Part shown: positions 33,705 through 48,700 of the stretch, piece by piece
Layout: each line of letters opens with the position of its first letter
Position numbering within the stretch: position 1 is the first letter of the stretch
NCBI GenBank assembly: GCA_963971405.1
Contig: OZ020492.1
Location: 8,680,001 to 8,744,000 of the forward strand
Source of the DNA: Psococerastis gibbosa
Lineage: Eukaryota > Arthropoda > Insecta > Psocodea > Psocidae
DNA length: 64,000 nucleotides
Direction of reading: 5' to 3'
Program-made: the position numbers and the translations under genes
Notes under the pieces: model-generated
Databases searched by the model: none
The model's input: only the letters and a program-made list of their open reading frames with translations
Told to the model about the DNA's origin: nothing

Positions 33705-36700
33705 CTGAATATGAAAGAAAACATGGTTCTTCACATTATAATGTCATACGATATGGTCTTGCTGCACGAATCGTTTGCCAAATTGTTTATATGTGGGTAA
33801 ATTGGATTGTTCCGTGTTGACAATGACACCTGTTTTAATCATATAACTAACTATGTTTTTATTTAAGGGACTTTAAGGAGCGCAGTTCACAATGGATACT
33901 GTATGTACGATATGTACTCAGTTCAACAAGAGCGGGCCACTATTAACTTGAACGGCGTTCGTCCGATTTAGATATGAACAGATTTTTTACGTCGATGAAT
34001 CATCAGCAATTGCAAGTAGGTGGTAATAGATTTTCAGAACCAAAAAGTGCCAACAAATTGCCCGGAAGGAGTGATATAAGGTGAGGTCATCAGCGAACAG
34101 CACTTAGTCAACAGGAAGGGACTGATCAGTAAACGCGTAATTCAAGCTCATATTTAAGGGGGCTGGTTCAAAAGAGTTTTTTATTATCTTGTAACACATT
34201 CACCGGAATTCTTAATACAGTGAGATTGCACTAACACACTAGATTGCCCATCACTGTCTTCAAAATGTTAACCGCATTGAAAATATGTGGGTCTAAAGGT
34301 AAATGAAGTTTCAAGAAAGGAAGATTTCAATAGCGCAATCCCGTCAAAAGCAACTGACAAGAATTTGGGGTGCATTTCTTTCACCTTGTGAAGAAAATTT
34401 GTTCGCAAACATGCCCCTCAGATGTGGCACCAAATTGAAGACTTTAGGGTTTAGGTGTATGTATATTATATTATATATAAGCCAGCAAGTGATTTTAAAA
34501 TGCTACCAATATGAATCTGTAAAAACAAAGTGACAGGAACTTTTTATTAAGTAAATATAAATATACATTTCACATATATTTCATCTCAAAAGAGCAAAAT
34601 AGGTACAGTTCGTATAATAGTCAGTTGGGCTTGGAAGAAGAAAAACGGTACAGAGAGAGAGAACAGTACCTAGTTTACATAGGTAGTTAAAAAAAAATAA
34701 GGTGAATAATATGAATTGACCAAACAGAATATTTGATGTCCTAACATGGAACTCAATCACTTATTATAATAGTTCGATGTGCTGTTTTGGGTTTATTAAA
34801 AAATAAAAATAAATATACTCACGGTAGTTGGCAATGACCCGGCAAAAAGAGCGCTTAAATTGGGTCTTCCTCCACCTAATTCTTTCTCTGCACTATCTTC
34901 GTCACATTCGTCGTCGTAAAGATTCTCTTCATCTTCCTCCAATAAGTCATTTACATTGTCACCAGACCCCTGTACAAATACAAGTGGTATTTAAGGATGA
35001 ATGTGTACATGTATTTGTGTTGTTTCCAACGGCCTTAGAGCAGAGCATGTTTCAAACTGCGACAAACTTGGTAGTGTGCACATCGTTGGCAGGGGAACAT
35101 GCGCGGGACATGATTACGCGCTGAGACTATACCAGTCAGTCTACGTGCGTGTGTCGAGTCTTGGTCACCTCCGATTTAAGCGTGTGATTTTACCATGTTC
35201 CCCAAGTGGTGCGGAACCCATGCACTCAGGAGGTCCGCCCTATTAGTTAACTCCCCTTTCCCCCGAAGTGAAAGAGTCTGCCCTTAGGGTGCCCGAAGTT
35301 AACAGACTCACTCCCCCCGCCAGGCTGACAGGGTTGCTTAAAGCAGAACTGCTGAAGGCAGGCATTGGAAACAACATGAATTTGTGTTGTTGATGGTTCA
35401 CACATATAAATAAATAAGGGTACTTATAACGAATATTGCACTTTTTTAGTTTAGGTTCGATTAGAAATAGATTGAAATCAAAACAATCTATTTAATAGGG
35501 AAGTGCAACTGGTTGCACGAAGAAGGTATCGGATATTCATAAAAGGCCTATCATTAAACTTACAACATACCTGAGCCTTCTTCAACTTTTCCTGAAGCCG
35601 TGCTATAAATTCATCGCGTCTGCGTATGTCATTTTCAAGTTTTTGGCATTTGATATGGTAACGAGATTCCATGTCATCCTGGAACAAAAAGTTTTTCTAG
35701 CCCTCAAATAGTGAAAGTAGCCTAGCAACCTATGGGCTGGGAAAACGCCTAAATACATGAACATTCGACAACGTCTGAAATACGATATGAAGTTGCTGGT
35801 ACAAAATATACAATATAATATGTAATGACAAGAAGATATTGTTGTAGTGCATGCCACAGCCGAACATGGGTTGTACCGCAGCGTACCTTTCCTTTTAGAA
35901 GGAAAAATAAAATCCTCGCTCACCAGATAACCTTGCATAACTTGTTTAATTCCAAGAATAACTCCTCGAAACAACTCCTCGTCTTGGCTTTTCTTGTCTT
36001 GCTGAAATGGTTTTGTATCCGTTTGATCCCCAGCTGCTCGAAATGTGAAAGGCAGAGTCTTTTCAATGGGCTGGTGTATAAGCTGGTCGTGTTGTGCGGG
36101 CATTGTTTCGGGGGCTTGTGGCGATTTAGGAGGGCTTTGCAGTGTGTCTCTGTTAAAAGTTACACTTTTTGTTAGTTTTGCATGACGTGCTGCGTACCCT
36201 TCCACAGTTTGCTCTTGCAGAAGCTTGCGCATTTCTTCATTGTTAACCTGAAAAAAAGAAACAGAAATGTTCTTTGGAGAAAAATTGTACAAAGGTGATG
36301 CTTTGGATATAATTTTTAATTTATTGTAGGCCTACAATAGTCTAATTAATTAGTTAGTAAATTTCAATATGTAAATAAATAGAATAGCGACAAGTAGTCT
36401 TACGGATTATCTGCCTCGTTGTTTGCACCGGGCAAAGAACAGTGGCATCCGATTTATTTTTAATTCAAAGCGCCGTCTATAATAATATAAACGCCTACCA
36501 TTGGAGATTAGGGAAGCTTTAAGTAAATAATTAAACACTGTATCGTAGATAACGCTTGAGGCTCTCTCCGGTTTGAAGAAAGGGGGGGGGGGGCAGGCAG
36601 TCGGCATCACCTGAATTGGAAGCCACGTACTAAGACTAAACTAAGACTAAGAAGGAAGCATAAGAGGCATAGACGAAATTTGTATGAAATAGGCATCTAT

Positions 36701-39700
36701 ACGCAAGAGATCTCACCTTCTTAAGAGGCGCATCCTCATGATCTTCAGCTGAAAGTCGTTTCAAAATGCTTTTTAAATGCCTTCTTTCCAAAGTTTCATT
36801 ACTTTCCGGAGAGTGGATAGGGCTTTCACCAAAACTGTCTGAATGGCTTTCAAAAACTGTTTCGCTCCTGTAAACAAAGCGAGCATCCTTTTAAATGTTT
36901 TACTATTCCCACGTAACAATGTTGAAATGTTAATTTCAGTAATATTTACCACATTCACTTTGTAATGCTTCGTCATAGTAGAAACGTTTACTAAAAGGTT
37001 TTTAGTAATACTTGGCAGACTTTTGTAATGTTAGTATTACAGTAAAACTATGCCGTACATTAAACATAAGTATCACAATGCCAGACACGTGACCTATATT
37101 TCTAGCTTCGCATTATTCCACAATTTCAAGTAGATCCAAAATTAACAAAAAAAAAAAACTTAGGAATAATCTCTTTTCTTCCCCCAGAATCTCTGGACAA
37201 GGTGCTTATATTGACCATAGGCAATTCAATAGACACAATTATTGTCCGCTTCCACAATAATCTGAAATGACTATTTACCTTTGAGAATGATCGCCGCTTA
37301 AAATATCTTGTGTCCACACATCTGCGGTTGGTTCTTTAGACTGAAAAGCACTAGCTTCAGATTGACTTCGAATAAGTCCTAATTCTTCATTAATAGGTGT
37401 GCGCTCCGGAACATCTAAGCTAATACTTCGAACTATTGTTTCATCATAATCTGTGATTTTTTGCATTTCATTTAAAATTTCCAATTTTTTAACAAAAGAC
37501 AGTCCTGAATATTGGGGACTTAAATCATCCACAGAGTCATATTTCTTTATTGTGCCACCTTCCGGTTCGGATTTACTTATAGCTGTTGCAGGGAATTCCC
37601 AAGCGTTCACATCTACGTCGCTAGACTTGGGGGCTTGTGTCAATGACTTTGTTCTTCTCCTTTCCCTTATTATATTTTCAACAGCTCCCTTCAAAGACTT
37701 TCTTGCAGATTTAACCAACACAGGAGATGCTGATCTAGATCGCTTTTCGGTAATTTCCTCTTCTTCGCTTCTTCTTTCAAGAATTGTATCACTTTTTGAT
37801 AAATACGCAGCTTTCTTGGCCCTTGAAGGGCGAAGAGACGATTTCTTCAACAATGACCAGCTTTCTTTCCCCTTCACAATCTTCCCTTTAGACGACCCGC
37901 TCTTATTCTCAGCTACAGCTGAGTCATCCGATTTTGACGATGAATCTTCTTTTTCATGTAAGCTTTGAGGTTGTTTTGAATAGTGATCATCTGTTGCAGA
38001 TTTCGCATGAAGCTTCTTTAATGCGTCTCGAAATAATCCTCCTTCTGTCTTCTTTCCCTGTGTGTCATCATCTGATGATGAAGGATCTTTTGATTTATTT
38101 TCAGGTTCACAGTCCTGTTCGAATTGAACTCCTAACTGTGTATGGACAGTAGCTGTAACAACGGAGGCGTTTGGAGATAGGGTCTCGTCTGTAGCAACAT
38201 CTGAGGAAATAAATATCAGTAAAAATAAAAAAATGTCGCAAATCATTGTCGGACTGGGGACTTGTAGCGTATAAGAAAATAGCTCAGTATAAGAGATGAG
38301 TTCAAGATGACCTGGTCAGAAGGAGCCCGTAAGTAGTACATCGCAAACAATTAAAGGAGAGAATAGTTCCTCTTGCCCGCTCTACTGCTTTTTTTATTTT
38401 TATTTATTACGTTCATCGGTTCATCCTATTGCTCAAGCTAAGAGTTAAACAAAGATTATAACTTTAATAATTTATTGGCAGATGGGTTGAAATGGCTTTA
38501 TAGTGAGTTTTCCCCTCAACTGATTAACTGAAAATATTATATACTTTCTCTTTCCGTCTAATCATCCATAAAGTATACTGTAATGCGTAAAACATCAATA
38601 AATTATTATAAGTTTGCCCAGAAATTGAGGTTTGGGCAGTTACCTAAAACATTGCTGCAGAAGTTTGTAAATAAGTCAGGCCCAGCTGGGTCATCATTAT
38701 TTTTTAATTTCATTTAAATAGAGTTTACCTTCAGATGAGGAGTCGACCACCACATCATTTTTAACTTCAACACCACGTTCTTGCCGTTCTTTCTCCTCTT
38801 TTTGTTCTTTTTGCTTCAAAAGCCTCAGTCTCTGCATGAGTGGAAGACCTTCGCCTATCACTTCAGTACTTGCTTCTGGTTGTTGGTCTTTCTTCGGATG
38901 ACACGTAGTAGGTTCAACAATCTTCTCACGGTCTTGCTTTTCTTTCAGAAGTCTCAGCCTACAATATAACGTGAGCAAACGATAAAGAAGTTTAGTAAAA
39001 ATAATAAAGTAAGTAAACGTAACTTTAGTCTTTAAATAGATTGTTAATTGATTGATTTTCAGGTTAAAATTGTAGGCAAAAGCATGGTTGGTTGAATGAT
39101 GATCGCTAACCTTTGAAGGAGTGGCAGTCCAGCTCCAATTGGAGAGGGAGTAGCCTCCACGTCATATTCATCAGAACTGTGAACATTGCTCATGCGCTGC
39201 AGCATAAACTTGTCTTTGCATCTGCGAGTTCGCTTTAATGCCTCTTTTAGACTCTTTACATCCGATCGAAGCTTTTCCACAATTCGCCGTCCTGCGTCAC
39301 TATCCACAGAAGAATCTTGATCCTTGTCTAAAAAAATTTAAAAAAGCAATATTAAAATTTGAGCTTTTGTAACGTTTGTTTTACACATTTCAGTTTTAAA
39401 TTATTATTATTGTTATTCCTATTATTATATTGGCATGAGCATAATTTCTATTTGAATTTATAATGGTGAATATCAATGCTTTATTTGAAACATAACCTGA
39501 CTATAATATATAAAAATTTACAATAGTTATGTAACCGAAAATTTATCGACTTATCGTTAGTACCATTTCCTTTCCTTGCTTTATTAGCAAGTTGAGCTTC
39601 CATCAACCTCTTTCTTCCAAGTGCCAGCAGTAAGTCCTTAGCTTCTGGGTAATCGTGCATTGCGTTTAGCACGTCGTCCCTGAAATTGGAAACAAACAAA

Positions 39701-42700
39701 CTTAAAATATACTATACCCTCAACCCATACTTGTTCAACTTTCCCGTTCAACTTGGGTCTCAACTTGCGGGCAAAAATCCCATTCTTGTCGCTCATTGGT
39801 AACCCCCAGGTTAGGAACACAAGTTGAACGTTGGGAAATGAACCATCGAGGACATATAGTACGTGTAGATGGCCATAACATAATTAAGAGTAGCAGATTT
39901 GCCTATTTCTACCCACCTTGCAAGACTGAACAATTCGGAATAACCAACCGATCGAACGTCTGCTGTCCGTTTATTTAAACCATCCAGGTTTAAAACACCA
40001 ATCTCTCCAAAGAAATCGCCAGCCCCCATCGTTGTCAAAACTCGCCCATTCTCACTGTAACACAAAATGAAAGAGGAAATTATATCCGTGAAAAAATTAT
40101 CTGATGACCCTTACACATCGTAGAAGTAAAAAATGTGGTGAGAGCTCGTCGTTGCATTGTATCAATACTGACGTATGGTGCGTAAGAATGTAGCTCTGTA
40201 GTAGAGATGAATGTACAATGTAACATGACCAGGTCTGTGGAAACCACTAAGAAGTGCAACAATTTACAGTGAGAACGGTTCCTTCTAAATTGTGCCCATT
40301 CACTGTTCAATGTTTGTCGCGAACAAGATCATCATACGTTCATCTAATTATTTCACTCAAAGAGTTATACAAAGAATATGCTATCAATGATCTTCTTTAA
40401 TCTGACAGATATAAAAGGAGATAACCTGTGAAGAAAATTTGGTAAGAGATTGAATCATCATCTAGCTGAGAAGGCATAGCTACTTGAAAGAGCCAATGGT
40501 CCAGTCAAGCCTATAGAAAGACAAAATATGAAAGGGTGGATTATTGTTGTTCCATTTTTAAATATTTTTGGTCCAACTTTATTACTTAATCTTAATACGG
40601 TGGGTACCTTCTATATGTTGAAAATATTTTTTACAGTTAACCTGAAAACTATTATTACTATTAGGCCTATTTACTTTTTTTTAATGCTGGGATTGTTGAA
40701 AAAATTACGATTGTATGCCTATAGCAAGGTAACAAGCCCCCTTCCCCTGAAAATGGGCTCCGTCCTAATTGCTTGATGAATGTGAGACCCCTGTCTCTAA
40801 TGGCCATTAACACAACAGGTACTGTAAGTCCTTCTAACCCTTTCTTGCATGCACTTTTTTTGCTTTTAGCTAGATCTATGATATAACAAGGTTATTCAAG
40901 ATATTGATGAAACAGACATTTATAAACAATAGGAGAAAAGATTATTCTATCTTTTCTATTTTCTCAACAAATGTTGGGCATAAGATAAAAACATACTAAC
41001 CTAATGACATCCAAAATGCCATCAGCTATTATGAACATTTCTCTGGCTATTTCCCCTTTTCTGCAGATAAGATCGCCAGGAGTAAATATGTAGGCTCTCA
41101 TCTTTAAGACTAAGTCATGTAGAAATTCAGGTTGGCATTCTTGAAATATTGTAACCTGAAAACCCAGTTCATATTAATTGTAGCTTAACCTAGGGAAAAT
41201 TTCACACCGGATAACCTACCTGTAAGAGGTTACGAAACATTAAAAAAACGCGACCACCCGATGGGGGTCTAGGTCATAGGGGATGGTTGAAGATATTCTT
41301 TCTAGCTATTTCGTATGTTGTGGTCAGTGCATGTCCAGCAGCCGCACTTTTCCGTTATACTGTTGGAGGTGAAGCCATTGGGGTTGAGGGGGACACATTG
41401 CTTCCATCTATTTCGGTTTCGGTTTCGACTTCGATGGCCAGGTGCTAACGTGCTCGCACTTGTGCGAGTCCTTACACGCCATGCGATCGGAGACGTGTCG
41501 TAACTCAACACGGGTAATAGCCTACAGAGGCGACTGAAGAGGTCAATCGGATACATTCATTAAATTGTTTGCATGCGATTAACCCTTAAAAAAAAAAAAA
41601 AAAACAATTTCGAGTCTGAACACCTCGACCTTCCGTTTTATAGTCTAAATCTCTACCAACTAGGCTATTCCTGACCATGAGATATTATATAGTCTACTAA
41701 AATATCTAGATTTATTATAGGTCATTAGAGGTACGGTAATATAGGCTATAGGTAATAGGCGTTATAAGTAATGAGTAATAGATCGGACAGAATATTAGAA
41801 TTTAAAATGGATGTTTTGGAACATTGAGGCATTGTATGCAAATTGTGTATGCAGCAAGAATCCTAATTCAGGGTAATTCGGTATTTTTTTGGGTGGCGTT
41901 TATTACAAAATCATAGGCTAGTAGTTTTCACCTAAATAAATATTTCTTTGGTACATTCTAAGTCGTCATCTACGAAATTATTCTGACCCTAACTGCCTCA
42001 GAACGTATCGTCACTGTTCTTGCAAAAGGCCGTATGTCGAGAAAATCTGATTTGGTATCGGTTTTTGGTCTAGTTGGAAAGATGTTGTGAAGACGCACAT
42101 TTTGCAGAAGGTCCTATGTCAAGGAAAAAATCCTGCAGTGACTGAACTCTATTTTGAAAAAGGACGAATCAAGGGCACATCGATAATACAAATTTGAGTT
42201 TTTTTTTCGTCTCCTGAAAAGTAGGGGTGTCTCGACATGGATTTTTGCAAGAAAAGCGACGATAATTACAATTTTTTTTCCTAAACTTTGTGGTCAACTG
42301 CCCCTGAGAGGACTTAAGGAGTGTGTAATTTTTTTAAATGTTTGCTAAATTTTTCTTCACCTTTTTTAGGACACTCAGATTGACATGAAGAGCTAGTTCC
42401 GTTTTGAGCTTGTCTGGTAGAAGACCAAGTGCAGTATTAATGTCTCCACCTCCATGAATGCGTCCCCTTAAAATATGAACAGTCACATAAATTAACTTTA
42501 TATTAGGATCCTATAAACTCTCCTGTAATTTGTTCCCTAATGTGGTGAAAGAAATTGACGTTTTAAGAATTCTTTAATGAAAAGGTTGACATCTATGGCA
42601 TGCCAACAATATTCTTACTGTAAATGAAGATTGTTTTTCTCACAAACATTTCTAATGCATTGAACACTAATAATTATCTATACATTAGTATAATAGTATG

Positions 42701-45700
42701 TATTAGACCTAGTTAATATAATTATGTATTCCCTTAAGTTTATAATTTTTTTTATGCTTTCGTCATCTTCCTCGCTTTATAAGAACTTTCCAAAAGAGTC
42801 ATTGTCCATCGATTAAGAACCAAACTATGTAAGCGTCTTCCAGTATTGCCATACCGCACACAGACGCAGGGAATTGTAGTACCTACGGCAGGTCTATTAT
42901 GGGGATTTGGGATTAACATAATACCGGGGTTTATTCAATTGTTTTGAACAAATGTGAGCAAAATGCACGGGAAAATCAAATTGATACATTTATTTAAAAT
43001 TTTGGTGGGTATTCAATTTTTTCTCCCCTAGATGTTGATACACAAATTAAAATTCTTATTGTATTACAAAATTCTACCTGTGTATTTGAATGTTTATTAG
43101 TATTTCCTTCAATTATAAAACAATGCAACCATTCTCTTGTATTCCAATAATTTATTAATTTGAATTTCCCGCGCATATTTAAACACCGTCACGTGACACC
43201 TTACTTATGTGATGTTAAAAAATAAATCACGGTGTTATGTTAATCCCAAATCGCCATAACAGGGCTGAAGGTCGAGCAAACGGTAAGCTATCATTACACT
43301 GGTTCTCTAAGGGTATCCTATTGTATGTGTAATCCGAAAGCATTGAATGTATTACATATACAGTCCTCCCTTCTATTCAAAATTTTTGTTTAACAGTGGC
43401 CCCGTGCAAACATTCGCTGACGTTTAAAGGGTCTGTGTACATTTTATTAGCCAACAAAACAAATTAGCCTACATGACAGCAAAAAATATGTCGGTTGTTT
43501 GTTTGTTTTCTAATGCCTGTTTTCAGCATTTCTGCTATAAGCATACTTGTCAGCGGTCAGCCTGGCAGGGGAGTGAGTCTGTTTGTTAACTTGTTTAAAA
43601 ATAAACAATTAGCCCATGAACCACGAATGACTGCAATGTCCGTTGCTGGATAGGTGGGTACACTTGTGTAGGAGCCACCCTAAATCCTAATTTGAGATAT
43701 GAAGGGGAACAACACCCCACATTTCTTCATCCGCTAGACCTTAAACTGGGCATGGCAAAGATATTCACGGACGCATTATGCCACACAACTGTGCGGTGAC
43801 ACACGAACGGATTTAGTGAATTAATGAATAGAGATTAGAGAATAAGATTCCGAAGCATTTACATCATTTCCGGGACTCCATGTGCTCGAAGGACTAGCAG
43901 CAGGAGGTGCGGATAGAAAATCTCCAGAAGAAAAGGGGTTTAAAAAAAAAAGGTTAGCAGAATAATAGTAGCCCAAAAAAGAGCAAGCTGATGAATTTCA
44001 GTAGAAAATATCTACTGAGTCAATTTTAACAACAAATAAACCTTAGCGTGAGTCCTTAATTTAGCAACATAGAATGCGAGTCATATTAAGTTGTAAATGG
44101 GAAAATACAATTGGCGCAAATTATCAGTCACTTGAGACTAATATTTTATGTTGTTGCTAAATCTTAACTTTTCGCGTAATTTGAAAGTTGTTAATTGTTG
44201 AATTTCGTTCATTTTGTTATTTATTCTTAATACCGAATCCCAGGATTGAGTCTTTTGGGATCCCGAGTTGATAGGTATAGAAATTAGGTCAAGATCCCCG
44301 GATTCGGAATACCGGGATTTTATTCACTAATAGAGAAGCAAGAAGTAGATAACGTAGTTATAATTACTCGTACAAAGGCTTTCAGGATTCCACTGACAGT
44401 AAAGGAAAATCCGCGCTAATGAACCGTGGTGACCGTAGCGTCTTAGACCGAAATACAATTGAAATCTTAATGAAAAATAGAAAGAAATTTGTCTTTATTT
44501 TTCATATTCAAAACGGAAAGCCTCGTTCATAACATTTTTCAACTTAAGGAAAAGAGTTTTTTCGGATTAAGCGTTATTTTATTTATTTTAAATCCCGAAA
44601 AATCCTGACCTCGATATCCGGATTGCATATATAAAAATTAGGGCGGGAGTCCGGAATTCGTAATTCCGGGATTTCATTCTCTAATAGGGATACTACGACT
44701 TTCCAGGCCGGAGTCAGACGACCGAACCCGAGAATCTGGACTAATTTAAACTGTTCCACTATGTAGAACTTCATGACGGGTATGCATACCATAGTTTTTA
44801 TTTCAAAATAAAATAAATATTGACTTTTTGTTGTAATACTAAGCCAACCTAGCGGAGTTAGGGCTATAAAGCCCTCTCTTACACTCAACTAGGTTTACAC
44901 CTGTACTGTATTGACGCCATGTGTACGATTACGGCCCCAACTTCACTGAGATAGTAGGCTTATAATGCTGCTGTGTTTTTTGATATAAAGCCAATAAATG
45001 AAATGAAATTTAGGGTTAGAGCTACCTTACGCAAAATAGGCTATACACATACCTTGACCAGGAGTAGTCGTACCAGCGAAGAACTCTGCGTTTCATACCA
45101 CTAGGTACTTTGTGGTGTCTCATGTACATCTTGGCACCGTCCAGCAGTCTTTCGAACTCGAGCCGACTGGCATTCCGATTAGTGATTATATTGCCAACCT
45201 GTCCTACAATGGTCGCGAATATGAACACCCCTATTAGGTAGCTTGCTATAGTGAACATATACCTGGATGGAAATTAGAATTCGTTAGAAAAATTGTAACT
45301 ATTACAGTCAATTAGTCTAAGAAATGAATTTGACGCTGCTTTGAAGAAACAGATAGGTACCGGTATAGTAAAATCATGGCTACAATAAAAAATTAATTAA
45401 TTAATAAGATTACTTGTATTAAAGATAAACTATCGACATTCCATTTTTGCGCAAAGTCACATTTCTCATGAAATATAATAGATAATGCCTCCAGTTAACT
45501 TCTTAGTTAATTGGTTAATGCCGCAAAGTGAAAGTAATTTATTCAATTATTTAACTCCACCACTTACTTGAGTGGAAAATTAATTTTTAACAAATCTGTG
45601 TGCTCAAGGTGACCTTGGCATAGGTCTAAGGTGAAGCAGTGCAGCCATCAGCTTAGATGAAATCTGACTCGTCTTGCTTCAAATCGATAAGAAGACCGGG

Positions 45701-48700
45701 CTGAATTGGCACTTGATAAGGTAGTAGGGTTCTCCTTATTGTACAACAGGAATGAAGACGTGAAAAAATTGGGCGTACAGCGGGAATCGCTCACGAGTAG
45801 CCCAGTTGGTAGAGAATTGGGCTAAGAAACAGGAGTTCGAGGTTCGAGACTCAACACAAAAGAAAAAAATTTCACCGCCCCTGGTTTCACTCAATCCTAC
45901 CTTACCTTCACCGGCTGGGAAAACATGACTGCTAGGCATTTATCTGACCTCCTCCTAAATAGAGCAGTGGTCGAGAGAGGATCCTCTACCAGGCCTCGGG
46001 CCTCAATCGGTTGCCGTGCCACTGTGTTTTAATGTCTTTCTATTGAGGATCTTGCCTGTATAGGCTACACCTGCTTTTACAGAATTATGCACCACTATTA
46101 TTGTAACGTGACCTCATACTATATTATTAGTAGAAACCCACTTCCGTAGTGAGTGGCAACTAAGTGCAGTCTTCATATCGATTCAAAGCAAATTATTTCA
46201 GATCCGACTTAAACTCAGGACATGTAGAGTAATGGTACGGACTCTGACTTTCACCTGAAAGGTTGTTGGTTCGAGTCCCACACTGGCTACATTTTCTGGC
46301 CATGCTTCGGAGGGCATGTAAAGCAGGCGGTCCTGGGTCTTCCTAGTTGAGTGTAAGAGAGGGCTTTATAGCCCTAACTCCACTAGGTTGCCTTAGTAAT
46401 AGAACAAAATAAGTCCTTATTTATTTATTTATTTATTTATTTAAACTCATAACTATCCCGACTCAAACGCATTCGAACAAAATTATAAACTTACAAACAA
46501 TGCTGGCTGCTCGAAGACGGTTGAGTCGAGTTAAAAATCGATTCCAAAACCATTTTGACTTTATACTATTTATTAATTAAAATAAAAACAAGCTCAAATT
46601 AAGGAGTTTAACAAACCAATTCTTCGAACAGCCATAGCACACAAAGAAACAATCCTAGCATAAAATGGGCACCAAATGGCCGACATGCCAAGGGTGGGTG
46701 TTGGCTAGTAAATAAGTATAAAAGGGGCATTTCTTAGTATAGGGTTTAGAGATTCGCAAGAATTGATACATTTTCAGCAACTGCCTGCTTCTCGGCAGCC
46801 TGCAATAGGCTTTAATAAGTTTGTTGCTTTTAAAGCTAGTGGATGGTTTATATTATTATGGCGAAAATGTAATAAACCGACTGTTTGCTTGCTTTCAGAA
46901 TTTCTGCTTTAAGCTACCCGTCAGCCCGGCGGGGAGAGTGAGTCTGTTTATTTACTTGAAGCACCCTAAGGGCAGACCCTTTCATCTCGGGGAGAAGAGG
47001 AGTTGACTGACAGGGTGGACCTCCTGGGTTCCGAACCATTTGGGGAACATAGTGAAGTCACACGATTAATTCGGAGGTAACCAGAACTCGACACGCACTT
47101 CAACAGACAGTTAGTCTCACAACGTTATCATGTCCCACCATGTCCCCCTGCCAACGCTGTGCACACTACCAAGTTTGCTGCAATTTTGAACAGGTTCTGT
47201 TCTGGTGGATTCAACTTGGTATGGCCATAGACCGGCTGTAATTAAGTAAGCTCCGAAATTTAATTCAATAATACAAGATTTATTCGCTTTCCCATTTTGA
47301 TTGATATGAAGCACAGATGAACTGGAAGCTTGTAGTCTAGCTTTAATATTACTTTGAGTTTTAGTACATCTAGGCTTTCAGGGTGTATGTAAATTATCAG
47401 ACAATTTTTTTTAAAGGATGCCTAGTGATAAAACGTACTAACCGAATATCTGAATGACAGTGGAGAATTCTGGACTTACGTCCTCTGCGACGCTGAGTGG
47501 GTGGCTCGCCGTGGATTGCTGTGGATATGGCTGTAGTATTGGGGTATATACTTGATTTGTTAAACTCTGCTCTTCGGCGCCTTTACAAAATAATAGGGTT
47601 AGTGAAATCAAATTCTTGTTTTTTGTTTTAATAAAAGGTTAAATCGCGTACAAACAATTTAATGAAATCACATCAATCGTTTCACCAAGTAACCTAGTAG
47701 GTACTTGTGTCGAGTTACGACACGTCTCCGACCGCGAAGTGTGTAAAGACTAGCACAAGTACGAGCACGCTACCACTTTGCCACCGAAGTCGCTCAATGA
47801 AATGAAATGAGAAACGTCTTTATATTAGGCGAGGTTTAGCTTTAGCCCCGGAGGGCTGCTCTAGCAGCTAAAATGCCGTGTTAATGGATCTCTTCATTCG
47901 CATAGGAAACTGCTTGCGGGCCCAGCAACCGCAACCAAACAGATCAATGGCCCAACTGCGAGAAATGCTACTAACATCCCTAATTTGCTTAGAGACCATC
48001 TCTTAGAGACAGCTTTCTACACTGTCCCTGAGGCACTAGCACAATGAACTACCTAATTTTGACGTTATTTTGACGATTTTTCTTTATATTTTCTTGTGAA
48101 TTACTTGTTGATTACTTGTATTGTATAATTTAACAGAAATATACATATATTATTATTTTTTTATTTAAGTAAAACATTGGGGTTTGGCGTCTTTTTTTTT
48201 TCTATACGAAAGACCTTCATCCGGTCAAGATAGAAAGGCATCCAAGTTGAAGCTTCCATAAACCCACACGCGTTTGAATTTGGATAAGATTTCAATTGTA
48301 ACAAAATTTTAAAAAAATGCCATCGATCCAGGGCCAAATTTAACCGGCAAGGGGCCGCTTAGCCAGGGTATCTCTGAGGGCCCCTCGAAAATTGTAATGA
48401 TAGGTCTGTATTGAATTCGACACATTTCACAAACTCTTAGCGTTCGATGGCCACTTCGCAGCTACGGTATTGTCCTTTCGCATCAAAGAATGAATCTCCT
48501 ACAGGTGCAAAAGCGGTGGACAATATATAAATATACTCGCATTAAAATTTTAACTAAATTAATTAATTTCTAAAGAACAATAATTGAAGTTTTTTCCAAT
48601 TTATTTCAGATAAACAGGGGCTTTGGCCGTCCGGGGAAATATTGCCACAAAATAGCAGATTATTATGATTTTTATTTTAAACTAATTTTATTTTATTCAT

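Noticed and set aside
35887-35924. Alternative donor for CngL exon m (GTACGC at 35886)
   Set aside because: It would add 37 bases and break the frame with exon n.
35825-36175. 116-codon plus-strand ORF
   Set aside because: Antisense of CngL exon m.
37453-37968. 171-codon plus-strand ORF
   Set aside because: Antisense to CngL exon k; hydrophobic and Ser-rich as expected from the complement of a charged exon, with no recognised family.
46215-46280. Functional tRNA gene
   Set aside because: The box sequences are followed by a conserved non-tRNA body and a (TTTA) tail shared by eight or so copies: a SINE.
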